From: Hofstenia miamia
Taxonomy: Eukaryota; Xenacoelomorpha; Acoela
Length of the DNA: 64,000 nt
NCBI GenBank assembly: GCA_004352715.1
Contig: SCFE01000090.1
Location: 745,196-809,195, forward strand
Reading direction: 5' to 3'
This document shows positions 49,733 through 60,790 of this stretch, in pieces. A program made the translations under genes and the position numbers. Every line of letters begins with the position of its first letter. Position 1 is the stretch's first letter. Under the pieces are notes generated by a model. The model ran no database searches and had not been told where the DNA came from. It was given only the letters and a program-made list of their open reading frames with translations.

Positions 49733-50219
49733 CTTTATTAAACTGTAAATGGGATGTCACTGAAGGTATTTACAGCGTTTAATGTCAAATTCAGTCTCAA
49801 AAAATACCTAAAATAGCTTAAAATATTCTTTTTCGACAGTAGCAATAAGTCACATGCATACTTACTTTCCAAATGATTAAAAATCTGTGTGGATCTTCTG
49901 AAAAATTCATTATTAGTTTTTGTCTTCTTAATTTTTAAAATATTGAAAAAAACTCTTTGTCTTTGTTCTCAGATCTCCTATTCTTCCTTTGTCTGTATTG
50001 TCTATGTTTATACTATATTTTCATTGGATAATGTCAATTAATAGGAGGATATCATTTAATTGCAGTTGTAGTGTGATTGGCAGAATTTTCAAAGTTCTTA
50101 GTCGTGATTCCCGATCCTCCCTAGAAATCCATTTAGTTCAAATTTTTTGGACTCCTTCCAATCTACGTGCGTTAGAAAGATTGCAGTGCCAAACAGATGA
50201 TCCATAACGTAATTTTGAA

Positions 50220-51187
50220 CGGATAATAGAGAGGTACAACTGTTTTTTCGCGCTAGATAAAATTTGATATGGTAATTGGTTCTTCATTTTATAAAACGTT
50301 ATCAAATCTTGTCTAATGATGTTAGAGATGTGGTTATGCCAAGTAAGATTACTACAGATGTGAATTCCAAGATCAATTTTGAGTCATATCCAATTCTATA
50401 CTTTGTAATGCATCTTCAAATGCTTCCATTTTGTCGAAAGTGATTAACTGCATTTTGTTTTTATTAAAGGACATTTTGTTGTTAAGACATCAATTATTTA
50501 ATATTCTTGCATCATGCTGTACTGTCTTAGGATCACTCGAGAGAATTTTTAAGTCATCGGCAAAAAGATAAACATTAATATGAAGCCCAATTGAGGGAAG
50601 CAGCTACCTTGTGGTATTCCACTAGAGATATTTATTTCGTTAGATAAACATCCGTTGAAGGAAACAGACAGGGTTCTATTAGTTAGGTAGGAATAAAACA
50701 GCTTTATTAGGTTACCGCCGATTCCAAAGTTTTTCATTTTATTTAGTACTATTCTATGGGTGACTCTATCAAACGCCTTAATGAAGTCGTAACATAAACA
50801 AACGCAAGGAATGTTCTATTCGTTGTTATCATAAAGCTCATGGCAAAAAATTAGTAATTGGATAACAGGTGACGATTTCTTCAAGAATCCAAATTGAGAG
50901 CTAGAAACGTAGCTAGATGTGTGCGGGTATAATTTATCGTAAATAACTCGTTCAAAAATTAGAGAGGTTTTTCATAAAATACTAATTGGCCTATAGACAG
51001 ACGTTCTGAATCTTTCCTTTTTTGAACATGGGGATAATTTTAGCTATTTTCCATACTTTAGGATAAATTTCAGATATTAAGATATATCTAAATAGGTTCA
51101 GTAAGTGAGGCAACATTTCGTTTTTATACATATGAATGAATGAGGAAGGAATTTTATTCAGTCCGCTGCCTGTCTTGGAGCTTTTAT
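50220..51187 (-). pseudogene. LINE ORF2 reverse transcriptase domain
   Basis: RT motifs appear in order on the minus strand: GLNKIPSSFI and WKIAKIIPMFKKGK (about 51160-51010, fingers), SSQFGF (about 50895), YDFIKAFDRVTH (about 50800-50760, first catalytic Asp region), LFYSYLTNRTLSVSFNG, SSGIPQGS (50603-50626) and FADDLKIL (50553-50564 for FADD, the catalytic pair). A frameshift follows GIPQGS, stops occur around 50990, and more shifts follow after FADD. The enzyme would have reverse-transcribed element RNA at a nicked target. This copy cannot. Confidence 0.9.
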
Positions 51188-51571
51188 TTAGGGCTTTTTC
51201 AATTCTCTCATTGACATTTCTAAGTTGTTAATACTTAAATCATTGTATGTGATAGTATATTCATCATCAGTTTGATACACAGAAGCAAAGAATTTGTTGA
51301 ATAGTTTGGCAGCATCTAGAGCTGTGCTAGCCATGTTGTCCCCCAGGCAAACAGGTAAATGAAGTTTGGTCTGAGGGTTGATTAGCCGGAAGCATTTATT
51401 AACACATTTTGGATCGTAGGCGAATAGGTTTAAGTATATCTGCTGGTCCAGTTCTAAGTTCTTTTCTAGGTCTTCCAGGAGTTTTAAGTATTTACTACGC
51501 AATGTTGTCGAAGCGTTTTCTCTAGAATGCAATTTCTGGAAACTGGAACAGCATTTGTTATATAAGTGCAC
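51188..51571 (-). pseudogene. LINE ORF2 endonuclease-RT linker
   Basis: An open 127-codon segment. It begins with a charged helical region (LRSKYLKLLEDLEKNLELD), and then CVNKCFRLINPQTK and AAKLFNKFFASVYQTDDE, the usual lead-in to the RT domain of Jockey/CR1-type elements. It stops at 51188, just before the RT fingers. Confidence 0.8.
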
Positions 51572-51607
51572 TGAACTGGAGGATAGGTAGAGAGGGAGAG
51601 TTTTTCC

Positions 51608-52380
51608 TTAATTTCTCTTCTTGATTAAATTTTTCCGAAACAGAGATTGTATCCAATTATACCAAAAATCAGTATAATTTAAGCGGGATGTGTTGAATGT
51701 ACTTATATCTTGTGCAATGTCCGTGGAGAGCATTTCGTTATAATTGGAAAAGGAATAAATTTCTTTATTAGTATCTTCACAGGTGTACTCTGATGGCATT
51801 ATAACACTTCTGATTAATGGTAGGGAGATATCACTGCTGCAATGAATAATTGTTTGTTCAGATATTTTTGAATCCAGCGTTTGATGATGTGAGAGATGTA
51901 AGTTAGAGCTATTTGCGATTAGATCCAGAATATTTTCTTTTATATGAGTGGTAAAATTCACGAGTTGCTTGCTAAAGTGGTCACACACAGATTCCAAAAT
52001 ATCCATCTCGTAGTTATTGGAAGAAGACAGACTCAGGATCTAAAGATAAAAAGTTAAAGTCACCTAAAATTGTGATCTCTTTTTTGCAATTTATGTAAGC
52101 TTTTTAAAATAGAGAAGTACTTCATTTATGTAGTTGATTACTGTAGCTGATTCAACATGGTATTTACTTGTGCGGGGAGGAAGGTAGAGGCAAATAACCA
52201 ACATAAGCAGATTTAAGAATTCCAAAATCACAAAACAGCCAAATCCAACGACAGTGAAATCACCTGGCATTCTATGAAATTTAATATTCTTATGAAGAAG
52301 AAATATACAACCCCCATGTTCTCCTATGTTACGACAACATTGAGAGACAATTTGACATTCACAATCCATTGGAAAGCATA
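51608..52380 (-). pseudogene. LINE ORF2 endonuclease domain, broken
   Basis: Two open segments. The first (52369-52091) has a CCRNIGEHGGCIFLLHKNI stretch and then VICLYLPPRTSKYH, matching the 'GG..I......-V..VY.PP' pattern of exonuclease-endonuclease-phosphatase domains. The second (52006-51608) has NSSNLHLSHHQTLDS, reminiscent of the region before the domain's final His. Stops separate them around 52025-52090, and the N-terminal Asn/Glu active-site region is not visible. It would have nicked the genomic target. Confidence 0.75.
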
Positions 52381-52523
52381 GTATCTTGATACATCCAGGT
52401 TTCAGTTAAGAAGGTGATTTGCAGTTGATGACAAAGGAGATAGTTTAATAGAAGCAGCTTTTTATCAAAACAATTAATATTTCTCACATTCAACAGAATT
52501 AATTCATGATGAGATTTATCTAT

Positions 52524-53067
52524 TCAATTCAGGTGGATGGGATAAGGGTCGTTTTTGACATAAAGTTGAAAATTTCTAATTTTAATATCTTTCCTAGAAG
52601 TTCCCGATTGAATATGTTCGTAGCGTTTTGCTAAGATTTTCTTTTCTTTGATACGTTCTGGTGGAGATAGCTCTGATTTAATGAATATTTTACTTTCAAA
52701 GTTTTTAAGCATATAACATTTCGATATGAGAATCCTTTTAACCCATTCACTACCGAGATTTAATAATATGGGTCTAGTCTTAGAAGGGTCATATTTCCCA
52801 ATGCGTTTAAAGTCTTTAATATTACAAGAATCCATAGATAGAAAATTAAACACGTTTTCCATGTAGGCATATTCGAATTCACGCTTCAGGTTCTTCAACA
52901 CCAAAGATAAATACTATTTGTTTATATATCGTTTGATCGACATAATTATGGTGGGTAGAACCAATTTCAGTAAGAGTTTTGTTGCAAGTTTTACAGTTTA
53001 AACGTTCACTTGAACGATCAGAGAGCATGCTAAACACGACCGGTCTGTTTGAAAACAGTTGTAACAA
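52524..53067 (-). pseudogene. LINE ORF1-like RNA-binding protein, frameshifted
   Basis: A segment with CKTCNKTLTEIGSTHH (zinc-finger-like pair of Cys, then two His) reads to IVFIFGVEEPEA at 52879. The next frame, overlapping at 52904, continues NLKREFEYAYMENVFNFLSM, DFKRIGKYDPSKTRPILLNL, and SPPERIKEKKILAKRYEH. The middle is typical of the RRM-like ORF1 domain of arthropod LINEs (IxGxxE, RxGKxxxxKxRPIxV). One frameshift near 52885 splits it. It would have bound element RNA as a nucleic acid chaperone. Confidence 0.8.
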
Positions 53068-53361
53068 TAACTGTATATAAAAGATTATTATGAAAATGGT
53101 CCAAATTATATACCAATTTCTGCTGTATTCCCAAATAGTAAAGTACCTATTTGAGCTTTAATATAAATAAATATATGTATTGTAAAAAATAAAAAAATAC
53201 ATGCATTTGACTACAATAGTCAAAGTAACATCCACACAAATAAACAATTAATAATCAAATCTTATGAGATGGATTTGCTTAGCGGCCTAACAAATAAGAT
53301 GGTTTGTATTTTCATGCTACTTCAAGGTCGATTGAAAGATGATACCCAATAGTTTAACGCT
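53068..53361. other. AT-rich spacer between LINE and hAT remnant
   Basis: No feature recognised; the LINE 5' boundary may extend into it. Confidence 0.4.
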
Positions 53362-54240
53362 CAGGGGCGTCGTGTACCGAAAAAAAATTAGGTGTCCGAC
53401 TCCATGCAAGTGCTAAAGTAACTAAACTTTACTGTTTAAAAAACGTAAAATTTTGAAATCCCATACCATTATTTCACCTGCCAGGAAACGATTTATTAAT
53501 TCCCATTTAACTTAAAACTATAACCCTAGCAATCGAAATTTAATAAGAAATTTGAAAAATGTTCCTTTATTATTGCAATTTGAATCAAATTTTCAAAGTT
53601 AATTAACCATTTAATCCAGATTCGATACAAGGAAAAATAAAGGTAAAAATTCATGGATTATAACACAAAAGTAATTACAGTGATTACACTAAGATATGAA
53701 TCAAAGACATTCAAGCTTTAAGCTTAACAAATGAACTACAGTGGTACATATGAATTAACACACTAAAAATGTGTACTAACGACGTAGAATACCACCCCAG
53801 AAGACCTTAACTACAGACTAAGTCTATATTCTGTGTTTTATCAGCCTCGATTGAAGGGTTCATTAGGTCACTCGGTCGCGACTGGCTCATTGTGCTGCGG
53901 AGAGCATTTTTGAGAAATTTAACAGCAGGATAGGATCTCTCACAAAAGCAAGACGTAACGGACAGAGTCAGAATCAACTGGTATGCGATGGACAGCATTG
54001 GGTAAAGCTTGTCTAGTTCAGAAATTATATAAGAGTAAATTGAGTGAAAGCAAGAGTTAACCTAAGCAGTTAGGACAAATGCTTCTCTTTAGTTATAGGC
54101 ACTGTTCACAAGACTAGCATACAACACTAAATTTTTGAAATGCACAAATTTGACAAATGAAGGCTGATTTTTTAGTCGATTTGTAATTTGTTGAAGCTTG
54201 TCTACAAACCATTTCTTCCCTGGGATTGAACTGTGTTCAC
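53362..54240 (-). mobile_element. hAT transposon remnant with transposase 3' end
   Basis: The minus-strand 3' terminus is marked by CAGGGGCGTCGTGTACCG at 53362, a typical hAT terminal repeat. The transposase C-terminus lies 445 bp inside. The other terminus, which should end in CGCCCCTG, was not seen up to 55.3 kb, so the element is truncated or its 5' end is too diverged. No 8-bp target duplication can be checked without it. Confidence 0.7.
53807..54025 (-). pseudogene. hAT transposase dimerisation domain, C-terminal fragment
   Basis: Reads ELDKLYPMLSIAYQLILTLSVTSCFCERSYPAVKFLKNALRSTMSQ and following residues to a stop at 53807. It matches the hAT C-terminal dimerisation signature (LTLPVTS.S.ERSFS.LK.IK..LRS.M...RL), found in hAT transposases and the ZMYM1-like proteins derived from them. 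Replacement of the usual F-S by Y-P after ERS, and R-P in place of R-L near SQSRPSD, suggest decay. Upstream to about 54240 short fragments (GKKWFVDKLQQITNRL, FVKFVHFKNLV) may continue the catalytic region in broken frames. The RNase H-like catalytic residues are not visible. Confidence 0.8.
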
Positions 54241-55310
54241 TGACTAGAATAATTAGGTTTTTTTAATTGTTATGTTTATTTTGAATTTAAGTAAAAGGTT
54301 AATCGAAAAAAATGGATCTTCAAACATAATAGTTCAGCAACGGTTTGTTTTGGGCATATAATAAAAATCGTGTATTAAAAATGGAGGTTTACTAAAGCAG
54401 CTATTTGAAGGAAGATCAAGACTTTAAAAAAATTATTCTTTACATGATTCTTCAACATCTACATCTGGTCGACCAAGCTTCATTGATGATGACAAAGTGG
54501 AGATAGAGCGATCATCTTTGGACCAATCCAACAATAACTTTGCCAGTAATTTTTCCATCTGTGAGATTAGTCGGGCAACGGTACTAAAACTAGTCGAATA
54601 GCTACTTGAAACGAATTGCTTACTTCTCAAGTAGGGAACAGACTTCCAAAACGTAAATTATTGTCGTTGAAATATTTCAACTTCAAAATATGTAAACATT
54701 GTTTACATTCCTAGACAAACAAATCCACAAACAGATGTTGTTGTTTTTCTTACTGTCAATCAAAAGATGATAATTTATCATCTGATAAAAAATCGATAGT
54801 CTGAACGCTCTTCCAACTCTGCTTTTTCTGATAAAAAATCGGATGATAAAAAATCGCCAATGTGAACGAAATTAATTGCATTTTCGATTAAAATCTGCTG
54901 ATAAAAGTCGATAGTGGGAACACACCTTTATAGGCCTAAATTTGTACAAAAGCTTTACGTGGGTGACCACAAGCATTGTGTTGAACTTCCAGAACTCATT
55001 TTAATCATCTTGACAAAGTACTTTGAAAAGATGAGGTACACTTTCATGTTTACAGTGAAGATTCGTCTATCAATTGTTGTATTTGGTCATGAAAAAATAA
55101 ATTCCACTGTGACTATGCACTAGCTATTGCACTCACCAACGCTTATATTATTGACCCATATTTGATCAAGAGAACAAAAATGTCCTTCCCTGTTATTTAA
55201 ATTGATGTCTACTGAAATTTAGATAAGCTAGCAAGATGAAAATTCATGACTTTATTTGTATATAGAAAAGATTGTTTTGCTTAAAATTGTTTTCTAAAAT
55301 ATGTCATATA
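54241..55310. other. AT-rich spacer with a short motif repeat
   Basis: Between about 54775 and 54925 the motif CTGATAAAA(AA)TCG followed by ATAGT.TGAACG or a variant occurs about four times, and AGATGATAATTTATCATCT is a near-perfect palindrome at about 54767. It may be the end of an undefined DNA transposon. The minus frame at 54433-54630 is Ser-rich and unrecognised. Confidence 0.4.
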
Positions 55311-55319
55311 CACGGAATA

Positions 55320-56815
55320 ATGAAATGAAATGAAATTAATTTTCTATATTTAGAGTTGCTTTTTACAATATAAAATGCTGTTTACAATTCTAAATAGCAT
55401 CAAACAATAGAAATAAAGGAACAAAACACATACAAAGATAATATTTACAAAAATAATTACAATTACTAGCTTGGGCTATGGTGAATTTAGGTTAGATGCG
55501 GTCTATTAAATAATCACTATTAAAAATTGAAAACCTAGCATTTGTATTCAAGCCTTTCCTTTGTATAACTACAGAAGTATGTCTTAATTTTATTTTTTAA
55601 TAATCTTAATATATTTGTTTTATAGATTTAGGTAAATTATTCCATATATTTATTGATGTGGTGAGAAGTGAATTTTTCATTATTTTCTTGTTATATGGAA
55701 GAGGTTTAATTTTGGAGGATAGAAATTTGGATTTGTGGTATGGAACAATATTATTAAATATTTTAAAAAAAGTAGTTAATATATTTTTATAAATAATGCA
55801 TTGTGGATTAAGAAGTTTTTGTTAATTTCTTGATTTCTGTATTTCTGTTATAAATATGATTAACTGCTATTTTTATAGACCATTTTATTTGCACATTGAA
55901 TTTATTCAAAAGTTGTTGATTTATGTTGGTATACAGTATGTTTCCATAATTAAAGTGGCTTAGTGTTAATGTGTGAATTAATTGAATTTTTGCTGTGGTT
56001 GGAAGCTGTTGTGATTCATTGCTAAGAGCCTTTATTGAAGTGGCCATTTTTTTCTTATAGCACTAGATATTTTTTTGCAAAATTAAGTTGAGAATCAAAA
56101 ATGATACCTAAATATTTAAAAGAATTAACTTGTTCTATATATGTGTCATTAAATTTCAATTTAAATTGTGAACTATTTGTGGATTATTGTTAGATTTAGG
56201 TCTAACTAAGCAAAATTGAATTTTAGATGGGTTTATTCTTAGTTTTAGTGAATGCAAAATATTGTGCAAGAATAGTGCAATTTTCTTTGAGAACTTTTAT
56301 AGCAATTTCAGGAGACTTATGTGAACTATATAGCATAGTATCATCAGCATATTGTATAACATTATATGTGGTATGATTGCTCAAATCATTTACATACATA
56401 TTGAATAGTAATGGTCCCAAAATTTTTCCTTGTGGAGCACCATTTTTAATAAAAATCCAGTCAGAGAGAATTCCATTTAGTTTAACTCTTTGTTTGTGAT
56501 TATAGAGATAACTGCTTATTATGTCTGCACTTTTGTCTGAGAAGCCCAGAATTTTTATTTTTTTAATAATTATGTTGTGGTCGATAGAGTCAAATGCTTT
56601 TGATAAATCTAAGCATGCAACTGCTGAACACTCATCTATATTTATGCTATTTCTCCCATTTTTGGTAGCTGTTAACACGGCATTATTTGTAGAAATATTG
56701 TAGAATCTGTACAAGGAGATTTGTAACATATTTCAGTAAAGCTATAACAATTTCCATTATTTAATCTGTTAACCAACTGTACAATTCCATTTAATCCAGC
56801 TTTCCATTAGTAGTA
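55320..56815 (-). mobile_element. non-LTR retrotransposon, 5'-truncated (Daphne/CR1-like RT)
   Basis: On the minus strand the sequence enters inside the RT (LNGIVQLVNRLNNGNCYSF near 56790) and runs to a 3' tail of TTTCA repeats (ATTTCATTTCATTTCATT at about 55325-55345). The ORF1 and endonuclease parts are missing, as in typical LINE copies left by incomplete reverse transcription. Its 5' edge lies against the LTR-like repeat at 56.8 kb. Confidence 0.88.
55808..56729 (-). pseudogene. LINE reverse transcriptase, nearly intact palm
   Basis: The 168-codon open segment 56729-56223 carries ACLDLSKAFDSIDH (first catalytic Asp), YLYNHKQRVKLNG, NGAPQGKILGPLLFNMYVNDL and QYADDTMLY (YADD at 56340-56351). 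After a break, FKYLGIIFDSQLNF (about 56120-56080) gives the next motif. The segment 56047-55808 gives the thumb (TLTLSHFNYGNILYT). The catalytic YADD is intact, but the K after GAPQG replaces the usual S/T, and stops around 56220 and 56050 kill the frame. RNase H is absent. Confidence 0.9.
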
Positions 56816-56824
56816 AGGTAAGGT

Positions 56825-57892
56825 ATTAATAACAAATTGTTTATATCAAAAGCAGCAAGATGCTAACAGGGTCGGAACCTGAAGCAAAGCACTGCAGCTC
56901 AAGAGGAACATGAAGTGGTAGGGCATCACCAGTTACTGTGGAAGTGATTGTAACCCACAGACAATGCTCAGTGTGTGGAAGTGTCTCATTGATTGTGTAT
57001 TGTAAATCCTTAGCAATTTAGTGTATTGATTGTTCTTATTATTACCAATGAGTGCAATAGATGAAGTTTGCAACCATTCTGCATAAGCCAAGTAGATATC
57101 ACTATGCCCTGAAGACATGTGAACAATCAATATGGTCGGCAGAAATTGAATGTCACAAATAAAGCTGTCTAACATGACAGTCACAATTAACAACATGTAA
57201 CATAGATCGGGGCTCATAGGCACCTCGTATGTATAATAAAGCTTGTTATTACACATAGAGAATTTGGATCTAAAAAGAGTTAGCCTAAGGTTAGCTATCC
57301 AGCTATTTAATGATATGAGTTATTATAATGAATGAATCAGTTGGAAAGCTACAATGAAGTAAAAACCCCTATATGTAGACTTAACCTAATAGAGCTGCAC
57401 AACAAAGGAATATCCCTGCTACCAGACAGCAGCGCATTGTGAATAGCTGTACGTGCGTCAGCTCCAAGAGTCGCTATAGTCAAAAACTGGGAACCACCAG
57501 TTACTACTCATGTGCTCTGATGCTTAGCTTTCTGTTGACATATATAATCAAACCTGATAGTATAAAATAAGAAATCAAATGAAGTAAATTCATCACTAAG
57601 TAAATCCATTGCATGCTATTTATAATCACCTCTCACAAACACTTAAACATTCAGCATGTACCTGTTCATTGATTCAATTTTGTTTACAATTCTTTTGTGA
57701 CGCCATCACTAATTAGCTGTAGTGTTTTTCGTCTTTTAATTTTTCCAAACCATTTGCTGATAAACATATTGTTTTACAAAATTTAAATGAAAATAATTGT
57801 GTTTGTACAAAAGTATAACTAAATCCCAAGTTTAATAATATTCTTAGTTACTTCTTTTTATTAGTCTTTTGTTTAAACACCATTATGCTACA
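56825..57892 (-). repeat. LTR-like repeat L, copy A (3' LTR of gypsy element)
   Basis: On the minus strand it begins TGTAGCATAATGG directly after a purine tract, the expected position and first bases (TG) of a 3' LTR. It aligns in order with the repeat at 62305 (copy B): TACCTGTT...TGA, ACAGTAT-flank patterns, TTGATTGTTCACATGT, AAGAACAATCAAT, and a CTTTGCTTCAGGTT / TGTGCCTCAGGT block near the far end. The far boundary is lost against the LINE near 56815-56830, and no CA terminus or target duplication was found. The stretch 57358-57412 is identical to copy C at the window end. Confidence 0.65.
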
Positions 57893-57902
57893 CTCCCCCA
57901 CC
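57893..57902 (-). promoter_or_regulatory. polypurine tract of gypsy element
   Basis: GGTGGGGGAG on the minus strand immediately before TGTAGC. In LTR retrotransposons such a tract primes plus-strand DNA synthesis and sits next to the 3' LTR. Confidence 0.75.
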
Positions 57903-58614
57903 AGCATAGATAATTAAGAAAGACTACTCTTTCCCCATTGGCCATTTTGTTCACTTTCTGCTCAGTGTAATCACTTGAAGCATGTCCCAATGTACGTTTT
58001 TATATCCCTCATGTTTTGTCAATCTTGTCACCATTTGGCCAATTTCTACTACCATCTTCCATCATCTGTGTCAACCCATAATATTTCACTCAGATTATGT
58101 TCTCCCTACTTGAGGTTTGTTGTTGTCATCAATTGTTCCTGTTTACTGCTCGTTGATGTCATTCATTATATCTGTTTTGCTTGGACAGATTCCTGTGTTG
58201 TTAGCTAGTTTCATTATTTTTATGTGCTGATAGAGATTGATTGCTTTCTTGGGTTCAATCATTATCTTTTCCACTGCCATTATTAGATTAAGTCTCAGGT
58301 CTGTTGCTATGAATTCCAATATACTTGTATTGTTGGCAATTTCTATTATAAATGTATATCATGCATTTGCTTGCTATGAAATAGGTATGTAATCAATCTC
58401 TTCCTATTTTTGTCATGTGGCTTCCTCAGTCCTCTGACCTCTACAATCAACATGATTGAGATGTGGTTGAGAGCTGATCTTTGAGTTTCTTAACATATTC
58501 ATTGTCTGGCTTTTCAGAATATGATTCATATTGCATTGAGACTGGTGTTGCAGCTTCTCTGCCATACATTGCTTTGTATGGAGTCATGCCTGTGGTGGAG
58601 TGTACTGATATGTT

Positions 58615-59542
58615 CTAAAAATACTCTACAATTTCTAGTACTTCTCTCCAGTCTCTTCCAATGATTCTGGATGTCATTACTCTTATTAATTTTATCATGG
58701 TTCTGTTTAGTCTTTCTACAGCTCCATTCACTTGTGGGTGATATGCAGTTGTTTTCTCATTTAGTATCTCCATTAATTTTGTTAATTCTTCAAATAGCTT
58801 GCTTTCCATCAGACCAAGTTTTAGAATCCATTCCTTCATTATTTTTTTTTTGCAACTGTCTTTGCTGTTGTTAAATCTAGGGGTATCATTCAAGTGTACT
58901 TGGTAAAATTGTCCACCATAACCAATATGTATTAGTAGCCTTTGTCATCTTGTGACAATTTTTCTAGGTCTATGTGGACTATTTGGTTTGGTGTTGTTGC
59001 TATTATTTTTTCTAACTGTGCTATTTGTTTCAGAAATGAATTTTGTTGTTGAGTAGACAAGTTGTGCATTTATTAACAATGTCTTCTAATGTTTTCCTGA
59101 CTGATATTGTTATGAACCTTGCATTGAATGTCATTTTGGTTTTTATGATTCTGATATGCCCATTTTCATGTATTTTTCTTATGAGTTCTTGTTTATAGTT
59201 TTCAGGTATCACTACACTTAATGATATTCCTTCAAGATATAGTAGTCCATTTTTATTTACTTTCCATTTATATCTTTGGAAGTAGCTGTTAGCAATTTTT
59301 CCTAACTGTTTTTTGTCATCTTGTATTTTAGTGATTATCTCTTGCAGAATTGCATATGTTTTCTGTTTGTTGATAATCTCTGCTTCTGTTATCTCCTCTT
59401 TTATGACTATTGGCATTATCAGCTTGCCGTTCTTGTTGGCATTTATCTCAGGTAACTTTTCATATTTTTTGTGTGGTAAGAATTCAAATGATTTCTTTTC
59501 TCCTTCTACTTTCTCCATATCTTGCTGGTATTTGGGTAGCAC
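58615..59542 (-). pseudogene. gypsy integrase, second catalytic Asp deleted
   Basis: The 59542-59030 segment ends with an HHCC-type zinc-binding region (NGHIRIIKTKMTF through CTTCLLNN); the first His is conserved but the second is changed. Next comes VHIDLEKLSQDDKGY (about 58975) with the first catalytic Asp and MVDNFTKYT, broken by stops. The 58893-58615 segment reads KKIMKEWILKLG-LMESKLFEELTKLM, then TTAYHPQVNGAVERLNRTM, with the catalytic Glu at about 58715. The usual SDxGxxF block between KLG and ELTKLM is missing, about ten residues in frame near 58803. The enzyme would insert cDNA into the genome but is inactive here. Confidence 0.9.
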
Positions 59543-59589
59543 TGTCCAAAAGTCTGCATTTTTATGTAGTGTTCCTTTATGGTGTTCTA

Positions 59590-60044
59590 TTGTAAATTTG
59601 AATTTATTTAAATATTCTATCTTGAGACTATTGAGGAATTATTGTCCCAAAGCTTTTTTAGCCCTGTAAGGCCACTGTTGTCTGTTCTCACTTGAAAGGT
59701 TTGACCTATTAAAAATACTGACACTTTTTTATGCTTTCTACCAGTGCAAGCATTTTGAGTTTAGTAAATCCATAGTTCTCCTCATTTTGTTTGAGTTTTC
59801 TGCTAAAGAATTGTATTGGTACCTCTTCACCATATTTAATCTGGCCTTAATACATGCCTATGGCAACATTGCTGGTGTCACAGTCTAATATGAATTCCTT
59901 GTCATAGTTGGGTTTGTTTAAGGATGGTAATTTTGCCAGTTTGTTTCTTATATTGTCTAATTGCTCTAGCTCTTTCCATGTCCATTCAAATATTGTGGAT
60001 TTTTTCATTAGTCCTGTCATCTGTGCTATGTTCAGAATAAACAA
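59590..60044 (-). pseudogene. gypsy RNase H domain, broken
   Basis: The tether region reads FEWTWKELEQLDNIRNKL, then FILDCDTSNVAIGMY to a stop at 59847 (first catalytic Asp). After the stop the frame continues IKYGEEVPIQFFSRKLKQNEENYGFTKLKMLALVESIKK, with NEENY holding the catalytic Glu, and RTDNSGLTGLKKLW with the next Asp. Further stops near 59685 and 59615. It would degrade the RNA strand during reverse transcription. Confidence 0.85.
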
Positions 60045-60047
60045 TCC

Positions 60048-60790
60048 CTAATAATTTATGAAGCCCATTATCCTTTGCAGGTCTTTCTTGGTTTTTGCAC
60101 TTTGGATATTTTGAACCATGTCTTTAGCATCATTTTTCATTTTAAGTTTTCCCTTTTGTATTTGTCTTTCCAAAAATGCAACTTGTGTTTTAAGGATTTT
60201 GCATTTATTGCCATTCACCCTTAGTCCTGCATTGTATAAAATAGTTAACATTCTGTATAATTTTTCAATGTGCTCCTGCACTGTGCTGCTTGATATTAGT
60301 ATATCATCAATGTAAGCACATGTATCATCTTCTATCTTTTGTTTATTGTGTTTAAGCACTTTGGTGACAGCACTGGAAGGTCACTGGTATTTTGCATAAT
60401 CTCACGGCCATATACATCCACTCATATAACCCATATGGTGTTATAAATGCAGTTTTCTCAATTCCCTCTGGCTCCATCAATACCTGCCAGTAGGCCTTAC
60501 AAAGGTCCATGCACATGTAATATTTATGTTTGCTGGCTTTGTAGATTATATCATCTATTTGAGGGAGTGGGTATGCATCCTTTTTTGTGATCTTGTTTGG
60601 TTTGTGAAAATCAATGCACAACTGATATTTTTTTTCCTTGTTTCATGGACCCTGTTGGTGCAGCACAGAGACTCTCATGAGGTCTTACAATTTTATTATC
60701 AATTAATTCATTCAGAATTTTGTTGTAGTTTTCCTTCAATTGTTCTGGTACTCTCCTGCATGGTAGTCATATTGGTTCTTTTGTTGTTGT
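60048..60790 (-). pseudogene. gypsy reverse transcriptase, frameshifted, YIDD intact
   Basis: Begins RRVPEQLKENYNKILNELID and NKIVRPHESLCAAP, the usual N-terminal RT approach. It continues in another frame CIDFHKPNKITKKDAYPLPQIDD and MCMDLCKAYWQVLMEP (first catalytic Asp; Ser replaced by Cys in DLxxAYxQ). After YGLYEWMYMAVRLCKIPVTFQ a frameshift near 60355 leads to VLKHNKQKIEDDTCAYIDDILISS, with the catalytic YIDD at 60303-60314. FLERQIQKGKLKMKNDAKD and LQRIMGFINY complete the thumb and connection. The gypsy family assignment is secure; the copy is not translatable. Confidence 0.93.

Larger units (their letters stand above)
49705..53067 (-). mobile_element. non-LTR retrotransposon (Jockey/CR1-like), nearly complete but inactive
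   Basis: Reading right to left, one element shows the full non-LTR order: ORF1 (53067-52524), apurinic-type endonuclease (about 52380-51608), linker (51571-51188), reverse transcriptase (about 51187-50220) and a 3' tail of TTA repeats preceded by AATAAAGTC. The coding parts are interrupted by frameshifts and stops but remain recognisable, so the copy is younger than those at 9, 33 and 5.5 kb. The 5' end near 53070 is not marked by a target duplication I could identify. Confidence 0.9.
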
